64,000 nt of DNA. Source: Scylla paramamosain. Lineage: Eukaryota > Arthropoda > Malacostraca > Decapoda > Portunidae. The notes under the pieces were generated by a model, which was given only the letters and a program-made list of their open reading frames with translations, was not told the origin of the DNA and did no database searches. The stretch lies in NCBI RefSeq assembly GCF_035594125.1, contig NW_026973750.1, positions 41,001-105,000 of the forward strand, in the 5' to 3' direction. The first letter of the stretch is position 1. The number at the start of each line of letters is the position of its first letter. A program made the translations under genes and the position numbers. Shown piece by piece: positions 23,201-33,755 of this stretch.

Positions 23201-23297
23201 GTTGGATTTTAGTAGTTTTACCAGTTTAATGAAGTATAAGGGTAAATTAGGTACTTTATGTGATTATGTTTGCGATGTGTTAAAGCTTTACGGCTAA
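20262..23297 (+). CDS. LINE family C ORF2 protein: endonuclease and reverse transcriptase, intact
   Basis: An unbroken 1011-codon frame. The endonuclease occupies residues 1-235: SWNVCGVRE near 7, GDFNARVG near 133, EIDLCVV near 206 and the catalytic KGSDHAPI near 229. RT follows: NYRGISIMNT near 488, FIDYSKAYDRVP near 554, GVRQGSPSSC near 608, and LMDDMVILA near 648, in which the usual YADD reads MDD with both aspartates kept. A C-terminal zinc knuckle CMCDSNAVQDESHVLLNC lies near 948. No RNase H is seen. The first codon of the open frame is GTG; an ATG start in the usual place is absent, so start choice is unsure and coupling to ORF1 termination is possible. Clade: an APE-type LINE with C-terminal CCHC, CR1/L2-like by architecture. 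Confidence 0.9.
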   Translation: MLKLCSWNVCGVREKLNDPEILKFLMQYDLVWLLEVKSAYEKSVPGFYMYNNKSRVGCNRGGVMLLIKCALMQYVTNVNMEEDDMIWVNLSVCKDVKFGGVYIPPEDSLYCEASPFRALSEMCLNTRDVVVLGDFNARVGSHVLSCGNGSVYRYDGVKDPVVNSHGRMLRNMCRSNNMVVMNHLNRKGTTLGGDLSFRRGSRWTSEIDLCVVTSDCVRFVSSVEVNKSVKGSDHAPICVDLATKEMTQVSPTELLERANGLGESYRRILANESMWKSPRYDTVNLHDFSTELLSLDPPNPDAVSIENISEAFRSSSEIIHEAARRNRCGRLDQQEETWDRTLPRWRRILETNDAKFIWKAINWSGNIDTHEHRQPEDDQLKTHFESLLNNECHTNSIRTVCIDDSTPTIPVLDEPFTVQELDKVLKDVNVRKSYVGICPGIMRALPVDWIMFFLHMFNVVFLNVCYPVSWSCSKHFVLFKGGKDRLECGNYRGISIMNTLAKLYDYLILNRLKLWTSIDKCQAGAQSGRGCVEQIMTLRLLCDLANYKKKKLYMLFIDYSKAYDRVPRGKLLELLKSRGCGKVMLRAIQAMYSCTQSVLRSATIDATVGVRQGSPSSCLLFTIYMDEVVRMINRCVDTDGFLGKLHTLLLMDDMVILATSKEMCVRKLTAVLDYCQEYGMVLNEKKTKLMVVRGTDEDRLPLTVRNIKIDCVHKYLYLGAWICDDAKMNTVLDLHETVNEMQLNKFAIFCAANNIMPYTYKRKVFDAAVTSALLYSSETWLTNNPRKIIVQYNRAVKNLLGVRKFTSPDMCLIESGIPPVLDVIAKRRRKFLESKLREPNVEEPFYVAFELCRVANTPGYQFVMKALQYRDNVSPLDIVKIKIREKPETASKYVAYRSVINPELSVHPVYVSNEFVPDYKRQALTRLRLMSHDLKIETGRRNGIPAELRLCMCDSNAVQDESHVLLNCSLSRDCRARYNMLDFSSFTSLMKYKGKLGTLCDYVCDVLKLYG

Positions 23298-23513
23298 AAT
23301 GTTCTTGTTTTTTAAAAGAAAGGGAGTTTGAATTTTTTAGGAGTTAAGTTTGGAGAAAGTTTGTTTTTTGCAATGTGAATTGGTTAATTTTATCTGGACA
23401 GGATTTTTATTTGTAGCTCTTTTTATATGATATAATGATTTTAGTGAAATGATTTTTACTTTAAGCTCCTTGTAATCGCAAAAATTCTGTCAATAAACTA
23501 TAATAATAATAAT

Positions 23514-24060
23514 GCAAGCCCATCACTGATGGATATCCGGTCGTGGTTCGGCCTGGTGAATCAGGTGGCTCCCTTCTTAGCAGTTGCCCCCATCATGGAG
23601 CCTTTCAGGGAGCTCCTGAAGAAGCCAGCCGGGAAGACAGTCTATTGGGACAACACACTCGACGCCATCTTCACGTCAGCGAAGGACACCATCAAGAATC
23701 TCGCAGCAGAAGGTCTCAAGTTCTACGATACCTCACGCCCAACAGCCGTCCTAACTGACTACAGCCGGCAAGGTATAGGATTCATCGTATTGCAGCAGTA
23801 CTGCCAATGCGTGTCCCTGGAAGCACCGATGTGCTGCCCAAACGGATGGAAGCTAGTCCTCTGCGGCAGCTGGCACCTGACCGCGGCCGAAAAGAACTAC
23901 AGCACACTGGAGGGAGAGGCACTCGCGATAGCCTGGTGTCTCAAGAAGGCCCGCTTGTTCCTCTTAGGCTGCAAAAACCTAACCTTCATCACCGATCATA
24001 AAGCGCTCACCAAAATCTTCGGTGACAAGGAGCTGAAGGACATTCACAACCCCGCATCCT
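23514..24060 (+). pseudogene. Gypsy pol, second part: RT-linked RNase H
   Basis: Resumes after the LINE with DIRSWFGLVNQVAPF and the tether YWDNTLDAIFTSAK. RNase H follows: AVLTDYSRQGIGFIV with the first catalytic Asp, STLEGEALAIAW with the catalytic Glu, and FITDHKAL with Asp. A one-base loss near 24050 shifts the frame just after KELKDIHNP; the continuation reads on from 24061 in another frame. The domain would degrade the RNA strand after copying. Confidence 0.88.
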
Positions 24061-25417
24061 AAACATAAAAGAAAGGACCCTGATGTATAACTTCCGTGTC
24101 AAGTATATCAAGGGGAAAAGCAACTGCGCCGCGGACGCTCTCTCGTGCTACCTAGCATTAGCAAGTGCACCAGAGGACTCAGACGAGGCTGACGATGAAG
24201 CAGTGTGCGCTGTCATGGTCGCCGCGGCAGCAGAAGCCACTACAGACGACGTGGGTCATGTGGTAGACCTACGTCATGTGGAGGAGGAGGCAGTCAAAGA
24301 TGAGGAATATCAGCTCCTCCGTGAGTGCGTGGCCAATGATGGTTGGGACGAGCGGAAGGACGCCGAGCCGGCAGCGCTACGCCCGTACTTCAGGATGCGG
24401 TGGCACTTGTCATGTCAAGGCGACATTATGCTTTACACCAGCGATGAGAGATTCCCCCGCCTTGTCATCCCAACCGCCCTCAGACGCACCGTGCTCGTCA
24501 ATCTCCACGCTTGTCATCAGGGCAGAGACTCAATGCTTCGCAGAGCCAGGCAGTCTGTATACTGGCCCGGCATCGATGCAGAAGTGGAGCAAAAACGACG
24601 CCAGTGCCAGGTGTGCGAGACGCACACGCCCTCTCAACCAGCCGAGCCGCTCCTGCCCACCCCACCATCCCAGTTCCCATTTCAACAAGCCGTGGCCGAC
24701 CTGTTTCACCTACAAGGCAATGTGTACATCGCATACGCCGACAGGCTGACAGGCTGGCTAGAAGTTGAACACCTGTCTGGGGAAGCCACCAGCTCCCGCC
24801 TCATCACGTTGTTCCGGCGGTGGTTCACACGCTTCGGCATCCCTGAAGAGCTCTCATGTGATGGTGGCACCAACCTCACCAGCCACGAATTGAGGAGGTT
24901 CTTGGAGGACTGGCGCGTCACCCTACGAATCTCATCATCCCACTACGCCCAATCTAATGGGCGTGCAGAAGCTGCTGTCAAGTCGGCCAAGAGGCTGTTA
25001 AGAGGCAACACAACTCGCGGGGGCTCCTTAGACACCGACAGCGCTGCCAGAGCGATCCTCCAGTACCTCAACACACCCCTGCATGGCCTCGATGCATCCC
25101 CGGCACAGCTGCTGACAGGCAGACAGCTGCGAGACGCCATACCCGTAGAGAGCTCCCGCTACCTCATCAACGAGCAGTGGGGCAGGACACTGCGCGACCG
25201 GGAACGTGCCATGATCCAAACATCAGTCAACTCATCAATACGGCACGACCAGCAAGCCCACAGTCTGACACCCTTGAGGCCCGGGCAGCGAGCGCGCATC
25301 CAAAACCCATCTAGCCAGCGGGCGGTGGGATCGGGTGGTAACCGTGCTCGAGCTGTCCGCACCCCGTCAATATCTTCTATGTCTAGACGGCAGTGGGAGA
25401 GCGTCCATACGGAATAG
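24061..25417 (+). pseudogene. Gypsy pol, third part: integrase
   Basis: Starts in YNFRVKYIKGKSNCAADALS, the end of RNase H. The integrase zinc-binding HHCC motif has HACHQG near residue 142 and CQVC near 170. The catalytic triad is visible: Asp in AVADLFHL, Asp in SCDGGTNLTS and Glu in NGRAEAAVKSAK, with the spacing usual for Gypsy integrases. The C-terminal part (LRPGQRARIQNP near 25280) is cut by a frameshift near 25335, after which VLELSAPRQYLLCLDGSGR and RNRRHLRP continue to TAG 25566-25568, the usual end of this integrase type. No chromodomain is seen. Confidence 0.9.
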
Positions 25418-25714
25418 ACGTCATCTTCGTCCTCTTACTGGCGAACCACAGCTGTCAGGTGACTCTACTGAATCCCCTACACCTGTGCGAGTCACCACAT
25501 CACGGCCTCGTCGCACCCAGCGAGCACCAAGGCACTTTGATGATTATTTCTTGAACTCTCCTGTGTAGGCTAACTTACTGTGTCACTCTAGAATATGTAT
25601 TATGTTCACTTTTCCTTTGTTTTCCACAACGCATATTATATTTTAAGTTATATCATTACACCATCCTGTGTAATTAAGTGTAGGAGTCTGTATGTTCCCA
25701 AGTGCGGTACGATA

Positions 25715-25721
25715 TGTTGGC

Positions 25722-25817
<96 letters not shown>

Positions 25818-25941
25818 GCGCCATGGGAACTAGGACTCAGTCCGGACCTCTCTCTCTGTCATGGCGTGCCTTGTACTCCCTCGCTCCACAAATAAACGCA
25901 ACCAAGATTCTGGTGTCTCTGCTACCGTTCACACCCCAACA
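25715..25941 (+). repeat. 3' LTR of the Gypsy element, expanded by a TA microsatellite
   Basis: Begins TGTTGG and ends CCAACA, a perfect 6-bp inverted end. It includes a (TA)n run of about 90 bp (25723-25814) missing from the 5' LTR; without it the two LTRs are of similar length. A foldback repeat starts within about 10 bp after it. Confidence 0.85.
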
Positions 25942-25949
25942 GACTCACG

Positions 25950-26488
25950 GATGTACTATGCGTGTAGCTATGAGGTGACGGACAGACAGTTGCATTGTCG
26001 CAGCCTCAGAGGTGCCACTTGCTCAAATTACGAATGGTTTAATCTAATTTTTTGCAGGCTGTGGAATATTGCAGTATCTTGTAACAAGACAAATGGTGTT
26101 AAAAAAAAGCATGTAATTTACCAATAAGCATGACACAACAACATTATTGCGGTGATTAAAAGTGCTCCTGTAAAATGCTATGTGGTATCATCACTCAGCT
26201 GTTTTCAAGGTCGCTTGGACTCGCTCCCCCCTCCTCCCCCACTTTGATGATGCCACATAGTATTTTTATTGGAGTACTTTTAATCACCGCACTAATGTTG
26301 TCGTGTAATACTTATTGATAAATTACATGCTTTTTAATACTGTTTGTCTTGTTACAAGATACTGTAATATTCCACAGCCTGCAAAAAATAAGATAAAACC
26401 ATTCATAATTTAAGCAAGTGGCACCTCCAAGGCTGCAACAATGCAACCGTCTGTCCTTCACCTCATAGCTACACGCATAGTACACCCA
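25950..26488. repeat. Foldback element with arms of about 245 bp
   Basis: Left arm 25950-26196 and right arm 26245-26488 are reverse complements at roughly 88 percent identity, e.g. TACTATGCGTGTAGCTATGA against TCATAGCTACACGCATAGTA. The 50-bp centre is C-rich. There is no ORF with family motifs. It is likely a non-autonomous foldback or MITE element. Confidence 0.9.
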
Positions 26489-26613
26489 TACATTTTCAAC
26501 TCCTCTGATGGGTAAAACAAAGCCTTCAAATGCATATGTGTATAGAACATTTTCTACTTAGAATCACACGTTCTTTCATCTTGTTCAGCATTTGCAGAAA
26601 CTCGCATTACTTC

Positions 26614-26875
<262 letters not shown>

Positions 26876-26959
26876 TTAGCTATATATGTAGGTACACTGC
26901 TAACCTAATTTATTTAATTAATCTATCAAAAATAAGTTATAGACATTTTAGTCATCCTA

Positions 26960-27180
26960 TGGTAACCTAACCAAACCAAACTAACCTAACCCAACCCGAC
27001 CCAACTAACATAATATAAATGAATATAACTAACCTAGACTAACATATCCTAACCTAAGCTAACATTGCTTAACCTAAACTGATATAACTTAAACTAAACT
27101 AACCTAACCTTGACTAACATAAACTAACACTAATTAAACAAAACTTAAATAAATCAAACTTGACTAAACTAACCTAACAG
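26960..27180. repeat. Degenerate CCTAA telomere-like tract
   Basis: Dense CTAACCTAA variants degrade with distance into TAACTTAA and AACTAAAC. Confidence 0.75.
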
Positions 27181-27530
27181 ACCCTCCACTGAGACAATTT
27201 TACCACGATGTTTAGGGTTGTGTTTTCAGCCTCTGTAATGAGGAATTTCCACTACTTTGCATGTACACTGGGAAAATTTTTGCTGTGCGAAATTTTCATG
27301 ACACCACACCTCATGCTTGGACTCGTCACTTTTTTTTCCACGAACTGTAAAAATCATAAAAATATTTAATTTACAATATAGCATTATTACATTATAAAGC
27401 TGTAATTCAGCAGTTTTTTTTTTTTTTTTTTTGTTTCATGTATTGGAGAATTATACCTAGAACATTCAAAATATCAGTATGTGCAACACTGCCCATCTCT
27501 CCATACAAAGTTAAACTTGGTTCATCTCTT
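27181..27530. other. Intergenic stretch without recognised feature
   Basis: AT-rich with T-tracts (27412-27432). No coding motif on either strand. Confidence 0.5.
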
Positions 27531-27532
27531 CT

Positions 27533-30500
27533 GCTTTTTTTTTTTTCTTATGTAGGAAGGACACTGGCCAAGGGCAACAAAAATCCAATAAAAAAAATAT
27601 GCCCACTGAAATGCCAGTCCCATAAAAGGGTCAAAACAGTGGTCAAAAATTGATGAATAAGTGTCTTGAAACCTCCCTCTTGAAGGAATTCAAGTCATAG
27701 GAAGGTGGAAATACAGAAGCAGACAGGGAGTTCCAGAGTTTACCAGAGAAAGGGATGAATGATTGAGAATACTAGTTAACTCTTGTGTTAGAGAGGTGGA
27801 CAGAATAGGGGTGAGAGAAAGAAGAAAGTCTTGTGCAGCGAGGCCGCAGAAGGAGGGGAGGCATGCAGTTAGCAAGATCAGAAGAGCAGTTAGCATGAAA
27901 ACAGGGGTAAAAGATAACTAGATATGCAACATTGTGACGGTGAGAGAGAGGCTGAAGACAGTCAGTTAGAAGAGAGGAGTCGATGAGACGAAAAGCTTTT
28001 CATTCCACCCTGTTTAGAAGAGCAGTATGAGTGGAATCCCCACACACATGTGAAGCATACTCCATACATGGACGGATAAGGCCCTTGTACAGAGTTATCA
28101 GCTGGGGGGGTGAGAAAAACTGGCGGAGACGTCTCAGAACACCTAACTTCATAGAAGCTGTTTTAGCTAGAGATGAGATGTGAAGTTTCCAGTTCAGATT
28201 ATAAGTAAAGGACAGACCGAGGATGTTCAATGTAGAAGAGGGGGACAGTTGAGTGTCATTGAAGAAGAGGCGATAGTTGTCTGGAAGGTTGTGTCGAGTT
28301 GATAGATGGAGGAATTGAGTTTTTGAGGCATTGAACAATACCAAGTTTGCTCTGCCCCAATCAGAAATTTTAGAAAGATCAGAAGTCAAGCGTTCTGTGG
28401 CTTCCCTCCATGATATGTTTACCTCCTGAAGGGTTGAACGTCTATGAAAAGACGTGGAAAAGTGCAGGGTGGTATCATAGGCATAGGAGTGGATAGGACA
28501 AGAAGTTTGGTTTAGAAGATCATTAATGAATAATAAGAAGAGAGTGGGTGACAGGACAGAACCCTGAGGAACACCACTGATAATAGATTTAGGAGAACAG
28601 TGACCGTCTACCACAGCAGCAATAGAACGGTCAGAAAGGAAACTTGAGATGTAGTTACAGAGAGAAAGATAGAAACCGTAGGAGGGTAGTTTGGTAATCA
28701 AAACTTTGTGCCAGACTCTATCAAAAGCTTTTGATATGTCCAAGGCAACAACAAAAGTTTCACCAAAATCTCTAAGAGGATGACCAAGACTCAGTAAGGA
28801 AAGCCAGAAGATCACCAGTAGAGCGGCCTTAACGGAACCCATACTGCCGATCAGATAGAAGGTTGTGAAGTGATAGATGTTTAAGAATCTTCCTGTTGAG
28901 GATAGATTCAAAAACTTTATATAGGCAGGAAATTAAAGCAATAGGAGGGTAGTTTGAGGGATTAGAAAGGTCACCCTTTTTAGGAACAGGTTGAATGTAG
29001 GCAAACTTCCAGCAAGAAGGAAAGGTAGATGTTGACAGACAGAGCTGAAAGAGTTTGACTAGGCAAGGTACAAGCATGGAGGCACAGTTTCAGAGAACTA
29101 TAGGAGGGACCTCATCAGGTCCATAAGCCTTCCGAGGGTATAGGCCAGCGAGGGCATGGAAAACATCATTGCGAAGAATTTTAATACGTGGCATGAAGTA
29201 GTCAGAGGGTGGAGGAGAGGCAGGAACAAGCCCGGAATCGTCCAAGGTAGAGTTTTTAGCAAAGGTTTGAGGAAAGAGTTCAGCTTTAGAAATAGATGTG
29301 ATAGCAGTGGTGCCATCCGGTTGAAATAGAGGAGGGAAAGAAGAAGAAACAAAGTTATTGGAGATATTTTTGGCTAGATGCCAGAAATCACGAGGGGAGT
29401 TAGATCTTGAAAGGTTTTGACATTTTCTGTTAATGAAGGAGTTTTTGGCTAGTTGGAGAACAGACTTGGCATGGTTCCGGGCAGAAATATAAAGTGCATG
29501 AGATTCTGGTGATGGAAGGCTTAAGTACCTTTTGTGGGCCACCTCTCTATCATGTATAGCACAAGAACAAGCTGTGTTAAACCAAGGTTTAGAAGGTTTA
29601 GGACGAGAAAAAGAGTGAGGAATGTACGCCTCCATGCCAGAAACTATCACCTCTGTTATGCGTTCAGCACACAAAGATGGGTCTCTGACACGGAAGCAGT
29701 AGTCATTCCAAGGAAAATCAGCAAAATACCTCCTCAGGTCCCCCCAACTAGCAGAGGCAAAACGCCAGAAGCACCTTCGCTTAGGTGGATCCTGAGGAGA
29801 GATTGGAGCAATAGGACAAGATAAAGATATGAGATTGTGATTGGAGGAGCCCAACGGAGAAGAAAGGGTGACAGCATAAGCAGAAGGATTAGAGGTCAGG
29901 AAAAGGTCAAGAAGGCGTATCTCCAAGACGGTCAGGAATACGAGTAGGGTGTTGCACCAATTGCTCTAGGTCATGGAGGATAGCAAAGTTGTAGGCTAGT
30001 TCACCAGGATGGTCAGTGAAGGGAGAGGAAAGCCAAAGCTGGTGGTGAACATTGAAGTCTCCAAGAATGGAGATCTCTGCAAAAGGGAAGAGGGTCAGAA
30101 TGTGCTCCACTTTGGAAGTTAAGTAGTCAAAGAATTTCTTATGGTCAGAGGAGTTAGGTGAGAGGTATACAACACAGATAAATTTAGTATGAGAGTGACT
30201 CTGTAGTCGTAGCCAGATGGTGGAAAACTCGGAAGATTCAAGAGCGTGGGCACGAGAGCAGGTTAAGTCATTGCGCACATAAACGCAGCATCCAGCTTTG
30301 GATCGAAAATGAGGATAGAGAAAGTAGGAGGAAACAGAAAAGGGGCTACTGTCAGTTGTCTCAGACACCTGAGTTTCAGTGAGGAAAAAAAGATGAGGGT
30401 TAGAAGAGGAAAGGTGGTGTTTCACAGATTGAAAATTAGATCTTAGACCGCGAATGTTGCAGAAGTTAATGAAGAAAAAGTTGAGGGGAATGTCAAAACA

Positions 30501-30593
30501 CTTAGAATCATCGACAGAAAGGCAGTCCGACCTGGGGACATTTTTGGTCCCCTCCCCAGATGGGGACTCCGAGGCTGGTGTAGGAGTCGCCAT
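27533..30593 (-). pseudogene. LINE family B, antisense: endonuclease plus reverse transcriptase with several lesions
   Basis: Read on the minus strand from ATG 30593. Endonuclease: FINFCNIRGLRSN, TETQVSE, ILGDFNVHH, then after a frameshift near 29915 the segment [11 protein letters not shown], where His of the usual SDH is kept. The linker has [10 protein letters not shown] is read in pieces: [10 protein letters not shown], in-frame TGA near 29090, KGDLSNPSNYPPIALIS, TAA near 28831, a frameshift near 28790, then ALDISKAFDRVWHK, GVPQGSVLSPTLF and SYAYDTTLHF, where the catalytic pair is decayed. The C-terminus has FIPFSGKLWNSL near 27750. The 3' end is a short A-rich tail at 27533-27547. The lesions make it inactive. 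Architecture is jockey/CR1-like without RNase H. Confidence 0.88.
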
Positions 30594-30878
30594 GATGGTT
30601 TTAAAATTTTTTTGAGTGAAGGGTGTGTGTGTTATTAGGTGCTTGTAGTTTTGTATGGAGGAAGAGAGTTGTTTTTAGAGGGCAGGCTGTGACTGCCCCC
30701 TTGTGTTGTGAGACACAAAGGGAGACGTTCAGTGAGGTCACAGCTGGGTTTAATGATAAGTTCACAGCACCCCCTGAACAGTGCTTTAGACCTCACTGGG
30801 AGTAATTATCGCTTGATGACTTCCAATTCAGCAGCGGCAGAAATGGAGCCAGCTCCCACTACAGTCACTTAAATGGAA
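30594..30878 (-). other. Probable 5' leader of LINE B or flanking sequence
   Basis: No ORF with family motifs. It lies directly upstream of the LINE B start and ends at the MITE. No internal promoter motif was identified with confidence. Confidence 0.35.
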
Positions 30879-30879
30879 A

Positions 30880-31075
30880 CAGTGGTGACGTCATTGTTGG
30901 ATGGTGTTTAGAAGCGGAATCCGTAAAAATAGAGTAGTGTAAACCGGGCTTCATGCTGTTCACCATCCAACAATGACGTCATGAACAGAGTTCATACTGA
31001 ACGGAGGAGTTCACAGCCATCTCCATATCCATGATTGTCAACATGGCCATGCAAAGAAGAGACCTCGACAAGGAG
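30880..31075. repeat. MITE-like repeat, copy 2, rearranged with a 21-bp perfect hairpin
   Basis: TGACGTCATTGTTGGATGGTG (30886-30906) is the exact reverse complement of 30961-30981. The spacer, read in reverse, matches the GGTTCACACTA to GATTCCG part of 4562-4600; the right half (GACGTCA, ACTGAACGGAG, ACATGGCC, CTCGACAAGGA) matches 4620-4720 directly. So one half of the element is inverted here. Confidence 0.75.
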
Positions 31076-31085
31076 TTCGTTTACT

Positions 31086-31855
31086 TTTTTTTTTTTTTTA
31101 TGTAGGAGGGACACCGGCCATGGGCAACAAAAATCCAGTAAAAAAAAAAAAAAAAAGCCCACTGAGATGCTGGTCCCGAAACAGGTCCAAAGCAGTAGTG
31201 AAAAATTGAAGGATAAGTGTCTTGAAACCTCCCTCCTTAAGGAATTCAAGTCACAGGAAGGTGGAAATATAAAAGCAGGCAGGGAATTCCAAAGTTTACC
31301 AGAGAAAGGGATAAATGATTGTAACTCTTGCATTAGAGAGATGGACAGGATAGGGGTGAGATAAAGAAGAAAGTCTTGTGCAGTGAGGCCATGGAAGGAG
31401 GCATGCAGTTTGCAAGATCAGAAGAGCAGTTAGCATGAAAATAGTGGTAGAAGATAGCTTGAGATGCAACATTCCAGTAATGAGAAAGAGACTAAAGACA
31501 CTCAGAGGAGAGGAGTTGATAAGATGAAAAGCTTTTGATTCCACCCTGTCTAAAAGAGCAGTATGAGTGGAACCCCCTCCCCCAGATATGTGAAGCATAC
31601 TCCCTACATGGATGGATAAGGCCCATGTACAGAGCAGCATGGGGGATGGGGGGAGAAGAACTGGTGATGTCTCAGAACATATAGCTTTTAGCTAGAGATG
31701 AGATGTGAAGTTTACAGTTAGGATTATAAGAACGAGGATGTTCAGTGTAGAAGAGGGGATAGTTGTCTGGAAGTTTGTGTTGAGCTGATAGATGGAGGAA
31801 TTACGTTTTTGAGGCATTGAATAATACCAAGTTTGCTCTGCTTCAATCAGAAAGA
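31086..31855 (-). pseudogene. LINE family B, second copy, 5'-truncated and antisense
   Basis: Parallels the 3' part of the copy at 27533-28355: same A-rich tail context, CPWPVSLLHK, FIPFSGKLWNSLPA near 31290, RVESKAFHLINSS near 31550, ending near 31855 at the counterpart of position 28355. Indels break the frame; about 780 bp remain. It was inserted beside the MITE copy 2. Confidence 0.82.
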
Positions 31856-31859
31856 GGAT

Positions 31860-32549
<690 letters not shown>

Positions 32550-32777
32550 AACGTAAATTCTGCTGTATTTGGAAAGTGGCAGTTTTGCATAATATTTGGG
32601 ATAATTACATATGTACGATAATTTTACCGGAAGTACAATAATTTCAACCTGTGTAGTACGATAATATGGCCAAATATGTGGCTCCGCGGTGTGTACAAGT
32701 GGCTTTGCCTTGCTCTCTGAGTTTTCTCTGAGTTTTGTGGTTTATATTTCTTGCCTGTGTGCTGAAATACCCTGAAA

Positions 32778-33692
32778 ATGGTGATGAGCGCGTGTGGTTC
32801 ATGCGAGGAGAGTGTGGCGAACAGGCAAAGGGCTGTGGCATGCGAGAGATGCATGGCCTGGTTCCATGTAGCCTGTGTGGGCATGAGGGAGGCCAACATG
32901 AAGGCGCTGGGGTTCGAGCTTCTGGTGTTCCTCTGCAGGGAATGCCTGAGCAAGAGCCTCAATGAATGGAGGAACCAGGATGAAGAAAAAGAAGAGAGAG
33001 TGGAGCAGAGCACCCAGACAGAAAACCTGATGAAAGAGGCAGAAGCACAGACGACGAAGACTGAAGAAAGAAAAGACCAGCAAGAAGTGGTGGAAGTGGC
33101 CAGAACAGACAGACGCCCAAGGAAGAAGAGAATGGTAGTCAAGAAAGCCCCAGTACGTGTCATTGGAGACAGCATGGTAAGGAAGACTCCCGACTTTGTG
33201 AGAAGGGAAATTGAGTGCACCAGCATGGGAGGTGCTAAGATCCAAGACATCAAGAGGAAAGTCAAGGAAGAAGTGCAAGAAATGGAAGAGAGAAGCCTGC
33301 TAGTTGTCCAAGGAGGAGGCAACAACTTAGTAGAGGCAGGTGCTGAAGACACGGTAAAGGAAGTGATAGAAGCAGTGAGGGCAGCAGAAGAGAAGAAGAT
33401 GTGTGTGGCTGTGGTGGGGGTCCTGCGGCGCCCACGGGAAGGAGTGCAGTATGAGAAGGTTAGAAGAGAAACGAACCGCAAGATATGCATGGAACTCATG
33501 AAGGTCAAGATGGAATGGATGGCAGAGAAGAAGGGCAACGTGAGCTTCCTGGACATGGATGGGATCCTTGACCAGGACAAATTCTTCGGGAGAGACGGGG
33601 TCCACCTCAACCACAACGGGAATGAGAGGCTAGGACGTCGACTGGCTGAGTGGATGAGGGCGAGGCAGGTGTGTTGTGTGGACGACGCATGA
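32778..33692 (+). CDS. LINE family A ORF1 protein: PHD finger plus SGNH (GDSL-type) hydrolase
   Basis: Intact, 304 residues. C6, C9, C22, C25, H30, C33, C53 and C56 form a C4HC3 PHD-type zinc finger. Residues 65-115 are acidic, Gln/Glu/Lys-rich and probably unstructured or coiled. From about 125 the SGNH hydrolase fold appears: VRVIGDSMVRK with the nucleophile Ser, VVQGGGNNLVE (block III Asn), and GRDGVHLNHNGNER (block V Asp and His). ORF1 esterases are known in CR1-type LINEs, where they are thought to aid membrane or RNP interactions; the substrate is unknown here. It ends at TGA 33690-33692, and ORF2 continues in the same frame. ATG 32778 was chosen because the finger starts at residue 6 and copy 2 agrees. 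Confidence 0.9.
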   Translation: MVMSACGSCEESVANRQRAVACERCMAWFHVACVGMREANMKALGFELLVFLCRECLSKSLNEWRNQDEEKEERVEQSTQTENLMKEAEAQTTKTEERKDQQEVVEVARTDRRPRKKRMVVKKAPVRVIGDSMVRKTPDFVRREIECTSMGGAKIQDIKRKVKEEVQEMEERSLLVVQGGGNNLVEAGAEDTVKEVIEAVRAAEEKKMCVAVVGVLRRPREGVQYEKVRRETNRKICMELMKVKMEWMAEKKGNVSFLDMDGILDQDKFFGRDGVHLNHNGNERLGRRLAEWMRARQVCCVDDA

Positions 33693-33755
33693 CGAGGAGG
33701 ACCCACTGATGTCAGCAAACATGAAAGAAAAGAGACTAACCAGGCAAGTAAATGT

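Larger units (their letters stand above)
18771..23513 (+). mobile_element. LINE family C, near-complete, inserted in Gypsy pol
   Basis: It carries, in order, a short 5' leader, a 31-bp monomer array, ORF1, ORF2, a roughly 215-bp 3' UTR and a terminal TAA microsatellite. Gypsy pol is contiguous across it (SITEF before, ASPSLMDIRSWFG after), which fixes both boundaries to within a few bases. ORF2 is unbroken and ORF1 has one stop, so this is a young insertion. Confidence 0.85.
15233..25941 (+). mobile_element. Ty3/Gypsy-type LTR retrotransposon, split by hAT and LINE insertions
   Basis: LTR pair at 15233-15360 and 25715-25941, a putative primer-binding site after the first, then gag, protease, RT, RNase H and integrase in Gypsy order. 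A hAT element (15490-16776) interrupts the gag region and a full LINE (about 18771-23513) interrupts pol. Without them the internal region is about 4.3 kb, a usual size. LTR divergence and several frameshifts show it is inactive. No flanking target duplication was found, so one end may have been altered. Confidence 0.88.
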
